Source of the DNA: Ecdyonurus torrentis
Lineage: Eukaryota > Arthropoda > Insecta > Ephemeroptera > Heptageniidae
DNA length: 64,000 bases
Direction: 5' to 3'
Assembly (NCBI GenBank): GCA_949318235.1
Contig: OX439133.1
Span: 12,387,146 to 12,451,145 of the forward strand
Below the pieces are notes generated by a model. It was given only the letters and a program-made list of their open reading frames with translations. It did not search any database and was not told the origin of the DNA. How positions within the stretch are numbered: position 1 is the first letter of the stretch; each line of letters begins with the position of its first letter. This document shows positions 53,151 to 64,000 of the stretch, in pieces. The position numbers were made by a program, and so were the translations under genes.

Positions 53151-53323
53151 TATTGTATGTATGCTGTTCAAAGGTACTCAATTGAATTTTGATATACTTT
53201 TTTTTTCTTTTCTGTACACCAGTATTCATTATTTGTATACACATATATATTTTTTTATCAGAAGGTAGCATGTACTGTATACTAGACGTGCTAAAACAAG
53301 ATTTGTTTCAATGTTTGTTTTTT

Positions 53324-53336
<13 letters not shown>

Positions 53337-53407
<71 letters not shown>
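53337..53407. repeat. (TC)n then (AC)n array
   Basis: About 25 TC units switch directly to about 11 AC units. Confidence 0.96.
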
Positions 53408-53553
53408 TACAGTCTCTCTATATCTCTCGTTACTTATTTACCCTTTCCTGGCATTACTATAGGTGTCAAAATACAATTTGTTTGAGCATGATCTATAATA
53501 CACAAAGTTTCATTGTTCGATGGACGTAGTAACAGCAATTTAAACATAACATT

Positions 53554-53568
53554 GGGGGGGGGGGGGGG
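53554..53568. repeat. Poly(G) run, 15 bases
   Basis: The only long G homopolymer in the window. Confidence 0.93.
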
Positions 53569-55434
53569 AGTTCATAATATATTTAAAATATAATACCTGA
53601 AATTTTAGACAGTATCGAGAATAAGGTACTGAAAATTTGACTATATTTATTGCCCAAGCATCTTAAAACTATACAGTAGATAACAATAACATTAATATAT
53701 AATAATTTGTACTAAAAATTTTTCTCTGTATAATAAAGAAATGTCATACTGAAATACAATTTATACTACAGCTTTACTTAGATTACAAATTTTAAAGTTA
53801 TATTTTTACTTAAAACATTCTAAATCACGATTTTACCTCATGCAAATACATCCCCAAATCAATTGTTCCACCGATTTTGACGACAGTTGCTAAGTGTCAA
53901 ATTACATAAATGCACCAATTTTCAGTCAAAAATCTTTATCACAAGTCGCAAATGTAAGTAGTATGTGCAATATTTTGCAGTAATATTTTTCACAGTGTAT
54001 TCTCTTTACACTTTCAAAAACCATTGACTATAATAATATTTGCGCTACTTTTGACGAAAACAATGGTAAAACTTTAAACAATATCACGTCTGTTTGAGAG
54101 CAGTTTGTGTTCAGGAACACGAAATAATAATAACAATAAACGTATACAGGTATTGTATGTATACTCTGTAGTAATGGTGCGTGCAACTTTTTTGTTTATT
54201 ATTATTATTATTATGTTGAGAGCATGGAAAGAATAAATTACGTAATTTAAGTAGCAGTTAATATTTATTATACAAAATTATATAGTATGAATGTTGCTAA
54301 ATTAGAATTATAATATCATAACATAATTGTTATGTAATATATGTAGAATATATTTAATAAATAATATAGCATATATTTTATGTTGTTATGCATAAATATT
54401 GCTGATACTTAGCTAGAATAAGTGTTATGATTTTTTGAGCTGTAATGGAGAGAGAGAGAGAGTTTTGACTTACATTGCGGGAGAACCTTAAAACCGTAGC
54501 AGCGTTATTTATTTTTTATTGTATTTTTTTTTTTTTTTACCTAGCAGGTACGATGGTTTGAGAAAGTCATGGTACGTTGGGGAAGTATTTTTTGCATGTA
54601 TGCAATATCGATCAACCCTTTACTATTCTAGATTGAACTAAAATGGAAAAAAAAAAAAAAAAAAAAAGTAAAATGAAATGAAATGTAGCATGTACGTATA
54701 TAAAGTACAAATTTCACAAACTATGTGCTGCATAACACGTAGGTTTTTACTTTCAGGATCTCAGTTTCTTTGCCGAAAAAAAAATTAATAATAATAACCT
54801 TTTGTCTAAAAAATAACGAACGTGTTCCTATAGAAACGATACGCAGTTTATTACTATTTTGCCCCAATTATGATTTACTATATATATATAATATATCGGG
54901 TGCTTGCTTTTAGGGTTGGGTCGCAATACTGATTATTTTGCCCAGAACCCGCTCCCCCTTCACACAAAAAGAGGAGGCTCTGTCAAAAAAAATATATATA
55001 TTTTTCTTTGGAAGTGTGCCCAATTATTATTTTGCCCAGAGAAGTAACATAACACCAGAACTTTATTTCTTAAGTGATGAAAAGTAAAACTTTACTATTT
55101 ACAAAATAGTGGAGCCAACTCTTTAATACTTTCTACATGTGCCACCATAATTATATTATTAAAGAAAGAAGAAAAAAAATCTACTTTAAATTTAAAAAGA
55201 GAGTAAAAAAACTGCTTTATCGTACTGTCTACAAGAATTATTATACTATACAAATTTTACGTTGTAAATATGTAACCTCAGGGTTATTATATAATAACTC
55301 AACATTAACATATTATCAAGTATCTGAGGGAATTTATACAGATAAAATCATTATATAATATAAAGTTTGAACTGAACTGTTGATATACCCCTTAGGAACC
55401 TCTCAAGGGAGACTTTATTGTAATTCAAACACAA

Positions 55435-55451
55435 TGTGTGTGTGTGTGTGT

Positions 55452-55496
<45 letters not shown>
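55435..55496. repeat. (TG)n then (TA)n array
   Basis: About 13 TG units pass into about 18 TA units. Confidence 0.95.
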
Positions 55497-55498
<2 letters not shown>

Positions 55499-56092
55499 CT
55501 TCAACTTTTCAACTTCATGTAGTTTATCGTAAATATTCTTATATATTTATTTTTTTAAATTTTGATATGACATCCAAATTTTAACAACCAATCAGAATTT
55601 GAAAGATTTTATGATTGTTTTTGAAGTCATTATTTATGTCAATATTATTAAGATTTTGTGATTGATATTTTATATCATTATAGAGAGGTTATATAAGCTT
55701 TTAGACGTATACAGTGAAATATTATACCAGGAAATATTTAAAAATATTGCAGTCAGCAGCTTAATATCATAGGAATAAGTATAGTTTTTGAGAAGCTACA
55801 AAAACATGTATTTTTATATAATAATAATCACACAAAAGAATGAATACAGAACCTCAGAAAAAACATGCCTTGAATTATTAATATTTTAAAACAAAAATAA
55901 TAATTTTTTTTAAGTCACAAAATGAAAAAAATGTACCTTGTTTTCAGATAAAGACAATTATTTAGTTTAATTGGAAGCATTTACCTCTAATAATTTAAAA
56001 TTTGACGTATATACTATTTTAATGCCATTTATAATCCAATGGTACAGGTATATACATATGAATGATATTAGTTTTAGTTTGCCATTAGCTAC

Positions 56093-56119
56093 GAGAGAGA
56101 GAGAGAGAGAGAGAGAGAA
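56093..56119. repeat. (GA)n array
   Basis: About 13 GA units. Confidence 0.93.
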
Positions 56120-56949
56120 CAAAAACAGGCTGAAAATATAAAAATATCCGTGCTTACAAAATTATTTAGAATGGTAATCCCCCTCCTTATGCATATATAT
56201 TTAATATATATCTTACAGTATAATTCTGCAAAAAGTTAGAAATTGTGTATTCTACGACAACTTTCAGCATTCAAAACCATCACATCAGATGCCACAATGT
56301 CAACCATAAACATTAAAGTATACTTTTTTCCATTATTATCCTGTCTGTCGTTTATCGCTAAAATATTCTTAGTCGACAGATTGATATGACATATTCTAAG
56401 ATAAAATTTAACCACATGAGACGTGAGATATATTAAGATTGTTTACATACACATATATATGTATAAAGTGGTAGAAGATGTCGACAACGTAAAGTCAATA
56501 TCATTAAGATTTCTCATAGATAAATCTCATATCCATTTTCATGTTATATCTTTGAATAATATGGTTTATTTTTGTAATATGTAATGATTGGAAGTTTTGA
56601 TTTTATACTTTATTGATAAGAGATATAATTGTGTTTTAAAGAAGTTTTTTAGTACTAGAAGCTTTTTATTTTCTTTAAACTAATTTCTAAATTTATTTCT
56701 TTTTCGATTTACTTCTAAACATAAATCACTAAACATAATTAAATGAAATAAACTTTTTAATACGAAGCTATGTAAGAGAAAGGAGAAAAGTATCCTACAC
56801 TTATATGCAACCAGTTGGTTACCTATGTACGACAATTTGCCTGAAATACAGGGGCTCATTAAAGTAGATTTCTTTTTTATTTAACTTGTGATGCTCTGCT
56901 GTGCAAAAAGAAGATGTTTTTGTGACATTTATATAAATTTAATATACAG

Positions 56950-57059
<110 letters not shown>

Positions 57060-57635
57060 TTACAATCTTATCTTTTATGCTTATTTAAGCTAGTCACCCA
57101 ATTACATTACCCTCAGAAAACCAGTTGAAGGACGAAATTTTAAATGCATTGCAACCATATAGCAATTTGGCACTGACTTATCTTTAAAATAAACAGAAAA
57201 AAAAAAAAACGGTTTGAAATAAAAAAATAATAAAATAAAAACATAATTAGCTAAACATACAAATTTTTTTAAAGCAAATATTCTGATTCAAAATATTGCT
57301 TTAAAAAATACAAATGTTTAAATAAGAAATCATAATTTTGAATACAGTTCATTATGAAATATAATAAAAAAATCACGTACATAATATAACAAAATTATAT
57401 AAAAATTTGACGTCAAAACCAGATATCTAAGTTTAAAGTCATTTATAATTTAGTGTCACTAACATCAGAAATATGTAATGAAAAGCGACTATATTATATT
57501 ATACTAAAAAAAACTACATACATTTAATATAATTTATTTTTTCTCAGTATATCATTAGAATATCTAATAACTTTTTAAGCAAAAGAATGTATCCCAGTTT
57601 TTTTGAATTTATTTTTTTTGACATCTTTCATTTCC

Positions 57636-57638
<3 letters not shown>

Positions 57639-57695
<57 letters not shown>
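57639..57695. repeat. (AG)n array
   Basis: 28 AG units. Confidence 0.97.
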
Positions 57696-57697
<2 letters not shown>

Positions 57698-58534
57698 TAA
57701 AAGTAATATAAAATGAAAAAATAGAAGGTCACAGATGCTAAAATTTTCTCCTTTTTTTCCTGTAACTAATTTCAAATTCCCATCATTTTAATATAAGAAA
57801 GAGAGTGAGAGATGGAAATCCACCTTTTAAGTGTCAGATGTTATGATCAAAAATTTAGTTGAAGACTTTTTTCTCTTTCTATACATAATAAACTGCGTAT
57901 TTCGATTTTTTTTTTTCTTTCTTGAAAAGGATTTACGTGAGAAATTTTACAGAAGTGCGTGCTATCTGTTTATCTCTCTGGAGTATTTGGGAACCACATA
58001 AATAAATAAATTACGTTTTTCCAAGCTAGAGGAAATTGAAACTTCTCTTTCTTTTTTTCTTTTTTTTTGCCCGGACCAAAGAAAAAAAAAATCCTTACAT
58101 TTTATATTAAAAAATAAATTCGTATAACAGTCTTTTCTTATATATATTATTATAATATGTATAGTCAAGAATTTGCTTGCAATGGTTATGAAAATATTAT
58201 GCAAATTCTACTTTTAGTTAATATGTACTATTATTTTACTTACTTGTTAGTTGTATTTAAATGTAATTGAAGTCTGAAACGAGGTTTGAAGAAACATACT
58301 TGAAATTATTTACAAGACGACGTAAATTTTTAATTTATTTTTTTAAATGAATTGATGCAGAAAATCGTTATATATGACGATGATAAACTTGAAAAGCTAA
58401 TTTAGTTTTATTTACTTAAAAATGTATAATTAATTTTTTTTTTCTAAAAATAAAAAGGGTTTATATTAAGATACGAAAGAATGAGTTTTAATAATGTGAA
58501 CTTCTTAATTTTAATTTTCTATATAAAAAGCGAC

Positions 58535-58535
<1 letters not shown>

Positions 58536-58581
<46 letters not shown>
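58536..58581. repeat. Poly(T) run, about 45 bases
   Basis: Pure T, 350 bases upstream of repeat M copy 2. Confidence 0.94.
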
Positions 58582-58587
<6 letters not shown>

Positions 58588-58934
58588 ATATTTTTGTTTA
58601 AGCTGTTTAAGTACGAAATTTAATACATTTTAAATTGAAAGCCGTTTGAAGTCAAAACTTTTAATAGAAATTATTGAATTATAATTTTTCAAGTTGTATT
58701 TTTACTTATAAAAAGTGACAAATTGAACAGATTTAGTCGATATTTAAAATACACATTAACGTAGAACGTGACCGACTTGGACCGGAAATCGTTAAAAGAA
58801 GAACTATATGTTCACAATAATTTTTAGTACATTATTTATTTCCAATAAAACAAACACTAGAATTTTTAAATAAAATTGAGTAAATTAAAAAAATAATAAT
58901 AATAAAAATAAATAAAAAAAATCCGAAAAAAGTT

Positions 58935-59150
58935 TTAATAATATTTTTAATTTTAAAAAAGTTTCTAATTTGACTAAAATTTGCAGCTAAAATTTGAATT
59001 TCCACATTTACATGTTATCTTATAGTGGAATAACTTAAATATTTGATCGTGTTTTCACATGTTTGACGTAACTAAACGTAACATTTCTTCTTCGCGACCG
59101 TCTAGTTTGCGAGATAATAGTCGGTTACCTACCCCCTTAACAAACATTTA
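58935..59150 (+). repeat. Dispersed repeat M, copy 2
   Basis: Carries ACATTTACATGTTATCTTAT, GTGGAATAACTTAAATATTT, CACATGTTTGACGTAACTAA and GTAACATTTCTTCTT, colinear with the reverse of 48.9-49.15 kb. The 20-base central core is identical. Confidence 0.65.
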
Positions 59151-59224
59151 AAGAAAAATTGCAATTTTCTGATAAATCTGCAACAGTTTTTTTTCTTCAC
59201 ATTATATATCACAGAAAAGATTAA

Positions 59225-59228
<4 letters not shown>

Positions 59229-59277
<49 letters not shown>
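59229..59277. repeat. Poly(T) run, about 49 bases
   Basis: Pure T, 80 bases beyond repeat M copy 2. Confidence 0.94.
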
Positions 59278-59278
<1 letters not shown>

Positions 59279-59413
59279 TTAAATATTGTAGGTACTAGGT
59301 ACGTACTGTACATCAAGTACACAAGTAGTGCAAAACTTTCTACAAGATTTTCTCAAGAACTCGTTTATATATATATATTGTAAAAAGAAATTGTTATTTA
59401 TTATTTTATATTT

Positions 59414-59523
<110 letters not shown>

Positions 59524-60339
59524 GTGCTGTATTATGCTTTTTATTTCTCAATTTAATTTCATTTTATATAAAATAAAATACTTTTCAACTCAACAACAAT
59601 TGTTCCAGTTTTCTTCAAGCCGAAGGTATAATTGAAAAAGTTACTTATAACTTGAGTTATAAAATAATTGAAAAAAAAAAAAAATACGCCTGGCGCTTAA
59701 GGAATGTAATGTACTTCATGTATAAGGCTTGAAGCAAAGTTGCAATGAAATATACTTTTGTACAGAACACTTAACTGCATTCTGATATGGCCATATATAC
59801 AGTGGTTCTGCTTCAAGAAATCAACAACAACGTTACATGGAGAACCGAGAGAGAGAGAGACGGTATTTCAAACTTCTTTTCTTATCCAAAGTCGTATAAA
59901 GTGTATTTATATATAATATATTTGAGCAGATTTATAAAATATATAAAGCAAAAATATCATAAATATGTACATACGTAGTTTACTCTTCACACAGTGTTAT
60001 ACAATGTAGAAATAAAAATGTAAGACATTTTATTAAAATTTTCATAAAAAATACTATACACAAAAAGGTAAACTTAAAGGTATGTATAGTAAAAATTAAA
60101 AAACAAACAAAAATAACTAACTTATGCATTTTTATTATTAAATAGTTTAGTATAGTGTTTAAAAAGAGAAGAAGAAAACAAAAATATCTAATAACTATCT
60201 TTTATTCACAATTTTTGTTATATTCTATAATTATGATCAAAAATGTTTATGGGAAAATTTGAATATTTTATCAATTAAAGTCTGTCTTATTTTTTAACAC
60301 TGAGATCTAGTGCCAGTCTGAATAGCCGTTGATTTTGTA

Positions 60340-60341
<2 letters not shown>

Positions 60342-60370
<29 letters not shown>
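60342..60370. repeat. Poly(T) run, 29 bases
   Basis: Pure T. Confidence 0.93.
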
Positions 60371-60373
<3 letters not shown>

Positions 60374-60837
60374 GAAGTCTATAAAATGTATTTCTTTTTT
60401 TTAAATTTACCGTTTACATTGCGGTATTTTAAGGAGAAAGGAAAATCTAAGACGCGATAAAAATATAATATTTAAATTCAAACTACAAGAAAATAAAGCT
60501 TAAATTTGCTTAGTGCTGTACAACAAATTCATGTTTCACAAACCAAGTTTTCATCTTATATATTATATAATATTAGGTATGTATGTATGTATGTATGTTA
60601 TACACATATATACATTTCTGAATTGAATATATCAAAAATATGTAGGCAAGACACGTTTTTTGTGCTCTATTTCAAATAAAAATTTGCACTCGCTTAAAAA
60701 AAAAATATTATAATTTATGTAATAAAAAAAATAAAAAAAAGAAAGAGGAATAAATTTTAATATTTTTTTCCAAGTAAAATGTCAATTTTATTTAGAAATG
60801 ATCCTCGTTTTATGTTTTTAGTTTCTATCTTGACTTT

Positions 60838-60930
60838 TCTCTCTCTCTCTCTCTCTCTCTCTCGCAGCTATGGAGGCAAGCTGCTAAAAATTAATGTTCT
60901 TAATGTTATAAGGAGAGAAAGAGAGAGAGA
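60838..60930. repeat. (CT)n and (GA)n facing pair
   Basis: CT at 60838-60862 and GA-rich sequence at 60914-60932 face each other across about 50 bases, so they can pair as an imperfect hairpin. Confidence 0.85.
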
Positions 60931-61214
60931 GAGACGTGATTTTGAAGGATACTTAAAATTCTAACTGTAAGCATACTAATATAGAAAAATTTTAATTCTA
61001 AGAATTTGATACAACATAAAATACTGCATTTTTTTCTTCTTTCTTTTATATAACAAGCACTATAATAAATTATTATCATCATTTCAACACGCTATGATAA
61101 TATTTTACTATCTATAGTTGAAAAATGAGATTAAATTTTCTTTTTCTCGAATTTTTTTTTTTTTTTTTGCCTCTTGGTATATAATTAAAACGTTATAGCA
61201 GTAGCCCTATGTTG

Positions 61215-61218
<4 letters not shown>

Positions 61219-61253
<35 letters not shown>
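61219..61253. repeat. (GA)n array
   Basis: 17 GA units. Confidence 0.95.
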
Positions 61254-61255
<2 letters not shown>

Positions 61256-61413
61256 CTGCACGCATTGGATAGATAGAAGAGAAGGGTGAAAAGGGGGGTA
61301 TTTAATCAAGTTCAGGGGGTCTTTCTCTAGCCCGTACTAATTGCACATCCCTCTGTTCACTCAATGTACAACATTTTAGCTGCCAAAGCTTTAAAACCCA
61401 GGCACCAAAGGAG

Positions 61414-61416
<3 letters not shown>

Positions 61417-61450
<34 letters not shown>
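61417..61450. repeat. (GA)n array
   Basis: 17 GA units. Between this and the preceding array lies about 160 bases of comparatively GC-rich, unrecognised sequence. Confidence 0.95.
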
Positions 61451-61452
<2 letters not shown>

Positions 61453-61588
61453 CGCATTCAATACTCTTACTAATAATTAACAAACCCGTCTAACTACCAC
61501 AAAATTTACTATACACAATTAATTAAACTCTAATTATTATTTGAATTGTTGATTTACTTTCGTTCTTACTTTACTATTTTAAATACTT

Positions 61589-61897
61589 AATGAGGAAGAG
61601 CAATTTTATTGTAAAAGAGGACATAGTTCTGAATCGATACATGTGCTAATTTCTATTTTTTAAGTGCATTAAGTATTTGTAATTAGTTTTTAAAAGCTGC
61701 AAAATGTCGTTACGGTCGGTAAATTTTTCCTATGCCCACATACCCGTGGCGTCATTTTACGATTTTCAAAAATTAGTGAAAAATGCTTAATAAACTCAAA
61801 AACTAAAATTTCGCATATCTATCGATTAAGGGCATTGTCCTCTTTTAGAATATGAACTAAAAATACCCCTAAAATGTTGTGTTTGTCCTTCCTCATT
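61589..61897. mobile_element. Imperfect long inverted-repeat element
   Basis: Left arm AATGAGGAAG, AAAGAGGACAT, AATCGATACATGTGC, and AAAATGTCGTTACGG is mirrored on the right by CCGTGGCGTCATTTT, GCATATCTATCGATT, TGTCCTCTTTT and CTTCCTCATT. Arms are about 130 bases with many mismatches, so it is an old foldback element or a collapsed pair of inverted copies. Confidence 0.65.
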
Positions 61898-62382
61898 GTT
61901 GCAAAATATTTAATTACAGCATAATTAGGAACAAATGTAATTAAGAAATACTGTACTTAAATTGTACTTATATTGTTGTACTTTAATTTAAAAATTCTGC
62001 TTTAAAAATCAATTTGACCAAAAAAATTGCCAAAAATATTTTACATTGTGACAAATTTTTACAGGAACACGTTAGTAAAAACTATTGAAAATGTAGTTGC
62101 AAAAATGAGAATTCAACCTTTTTTATTATTATTTTATACGTGATAAAAATCACCTGGAGTAAAATTGAAACAATTTTATTTTTGAATCACAAACCTTATA
62201 TTTTATGTGCAAGAATTCATGTTCACCGTTTTTATATTTTCTTTTTTATAAATAATAGAATACATTTTAAAATTTATACCACAACACCTGTAAAAATTCA
62301 TTGTGATTCCTTATTGGAAGGAAGAAATAGAATAGAATCAAAAAACAAAATAAAATTATACTTTTTAGAAAAATATATAATA

Positions 62383-63023
62383 TTAAAGGAATAGACCAGA
62401 AGAAAACATTAGCAGTTATATCACAAAACACTTGATGGGACTTACATAAATAACATTAGTTTATCTCAAAACTCAACTGTAGCAGTGATCAGACAGTTTT
62501 GATTTATGCAACCCGCACAACATTTTCATACTAATTTTTTCATGTTTCTGACGTCAGAAATTTTAGTGTTCACGCAAATAGCATACTTTACTACATTGTT
62601 TTCACGCTCTCTTGTGGGACCACATTAACATTCTAGTAAAAATTGTCATTAGTTTAGGAGATCTCATTTTTTGTTTAATGGAAAGGCGGAGAACACCTTG
62701 AACAAAAAGAAACTTATCTAATATCCTAACATACCTGAAAATCAACGTAGATTTGGCCGAAGTTATTGATTTCTAATTTATTCTCCATTCACAAAATGGT
62801 GTGTGCGGTCAGTGACGTCACAGTTCACCTAGTCCAAGCGTGGGTAAAACAAACAAGCTGTGACGTCATTGTTCTCATGCACCATTTTGTAAATGCAAAA
62901 TAACTTAGAAATCAATGACTTTGGCCAAATCAACGTTGATTTTCAGTTAGGATATTTGATTATGTTTATTGTTGAAGATGTTCTACGCCTTTAAAAAGCA
63001 CGTGTATGTGGTCTATGCCTTTA
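62383..63023 (-). mobile_element. MITE family A, copy 7, interrupted by a family B element
   Basis: The left part (62383 to about 62681) reads TTAAAGGAATAGACCAGAAG and follows the family A consensus in reverse. The last 30 bases (AAGCACGTGTATGTGGTCTATGCCTTTAA) resume after a 310-base insertion. Contains TGACGTCA at 62549. Confidence 0.88.
62682..62992. mobile_element. Foldback MITE family B, copy 2 (nested in A7)
   Basis: Ends AAAGGCGGAGAACACCTTGA and TGTTCTACGCCTTT form terminal inverted repeats. Subterminal inverted segments include ATCAACGTAGATTTGGCCGA against TTTGGCCAAATCAACGTTGA, and TTGATTTCTAATTTATT against its mirror. Two TGACGTCA palindromes (62813, 62861) lie near the centre. It replaces the TTAA in family A's CATTAAAAAGC and lies at that site. 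Confidence 0.85.
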
Positions 63024-63263
63024 AGAAGAACTATACCAGTTTAATGATTGACCTTCACCTCTATATAATATATTATACAATATTTTATAATTTCCTAAAT
63101 TTGACCATAGAGAAAGAATAGACAGAATATACGTAGAAACGTAATAATTTCTTATTAACCACCCTGTCTCACTCACTTTTTAGACCATAAACTATTTCAT
63201 TACAATTACATTAAGAAATATATGTTTTCATATACGTATATATACTATCATTGCTTTACGTTG

Positions 63264-63288
63264 TTTTTTTTTTTTTTTTTTTTTTTTT
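63264..63288. repeat. Poly(T) run, 25 bases
   Basis: Pure T. Confidence 0.93.
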
Positions 63289-63471
63289 AACACAAACTTG
63301 ATTTATTATGCTTTTGGTTTATTTAAACTTTATTAAGGGTTAGAGTTATAGAAGGTTCTGTATTTCTAATATTTAAAAGTTAAACCTCTACTTTTCTAAT
63401 GTCATTTAAAAAAAAAAAAGCTAATGGTAAAAAAAAAGTGCATTAAATTTTTAAGAATCATGACCGTTAGA

Positions 63472-63475
<4 letters not shown>

Positions 63476-63550
<75 letters not shown>

Positions 63551-63563
63551 CAGAGACAGAGAC
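63476..63563. repeat. (GA)n then (GAGACA)n array
   Basis: About 27 GA units continue into five GAGACA hexamers, a higher-order derivative of the dinucleotide. Confidence 0.96.
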
Positions 63564-63760
63564 CAATTATTTAAACAGTTTGGGAACTCGTCAGTTTAAA
63601 TTTTCTAAGGAATATAATATAAAAAATTGCATAGTGACCATCGAAAATTTTAAAGTGCATACACGTTTTCATTTATTTATTTATATTTTTGCACAGCAAA
63701 TTGTTTAATAACATTGTTTTAAATGCTACTAATTGTACTGCTGCGCAATGTTACGACAAA

Positions 63761-63830
63761 TAATAATAATAAATGGTTTTTATTAGAGGCCAAAAAAGGT
63801 ACAACCCACTTACATGGTCCTCTGACTTTC
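63761..63830 (-). repeat. Retroposon 3' end, family D copy 2
   Basis: Reverse-strand match to the 42.7 kb segment (AATAATAATAAATGGTTTTT, GCCAAAAAAGG, TTACATGGTCCTCTGACT). The body of the element would extend past 63830 toward the window edge but has no second copy here to compare. Confidence 0.6.
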
Positions 63831-64000
63831 TTCAAACAATATCACTAGTCTGAGTATTTCTTCATTATATTTAATATACATAATTAACACAGAAGAATCA
63901 TAGAAATATGCATTTGTAAATTAATTTATAAGACACAATACAATATTATATTTGAGAGAAAATTTTTTTTATACATTAATGAATATATGAATCACCTTTA

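Overview
This is a eukaryotic, very AT-rich window (about three quarters A+T by eye). It is dominated by simple-sequence repeats, homopolymer runs and small dispersed transposable elements, and looks like intronic or intergenic DNA of an invertebrate with a repeat-heavy genome. The single autonomous element, a CR1/L2/Jockey-type LINE with a PHD-like finger and CCHC knuckles in ORF1, resembles arthropod LINEs. I therefore favour an arthropod, with low confidence; the species cannot be read from the sequence.

Layout: 0-12 kb holds long (TA)n, (CT)n and (GA)n arrays, one short inverted-repeat element (3.4 kb), one copy of foldback family C (5.9 kb) and the first copy of the main MITE family A (9.9 kb). 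12-18 kb holds a TA-flanked foldback MITE (12.35 kb), a family B foldback MITE (14.6 kb), a purine/pyrimidine-asymmetric block with a CRE palindrome and a C-rich tract (15.4-15.8 kb) and a second family A copy (16.8 kb). 18.84-23.07 kb is the LINE: ORF1, a single UAG, a long intact ORF2 (endonuclease plus reverse transcriptase), a short 3' UTR and a (TATTC)n tail. 23-36 kb is SSR-rich and carries a second family C copy, a tRNA-derived SINE candidate, two further family A copies and a (ATTC)n array of about 31 units. 36-38 kb has a pair of related inverted-repeat elements and a short foldback. 38.4 kb holds one well-formed internal coding exon on the minus strand, the only host-gene evidence I can support. 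40-64 kb is again SSRs plus foldback elements (45.8 and 61.6 kb), three more family A copies (48.5, 51.9, 62.4 kb), a family B element nested in the last of these, and two diverged pairs of dispersed repeats.

The most coherent unusual pattern is a community of non-autonomous foldback/MITE families. A and B share terminal bases beginning TTAAAGGCATAGA, sit at TTAA, and one nests in the other at TTAA. The palindrome TGACGTCA (the CRE/ATF-type octamer) occurs 13 times, mostly inside these elements, where an AT-rich background predicts well under one. The LINE is the only protein-coding mobile element. No transposase, rRNA, intact tRNA or CRISPR was seen.
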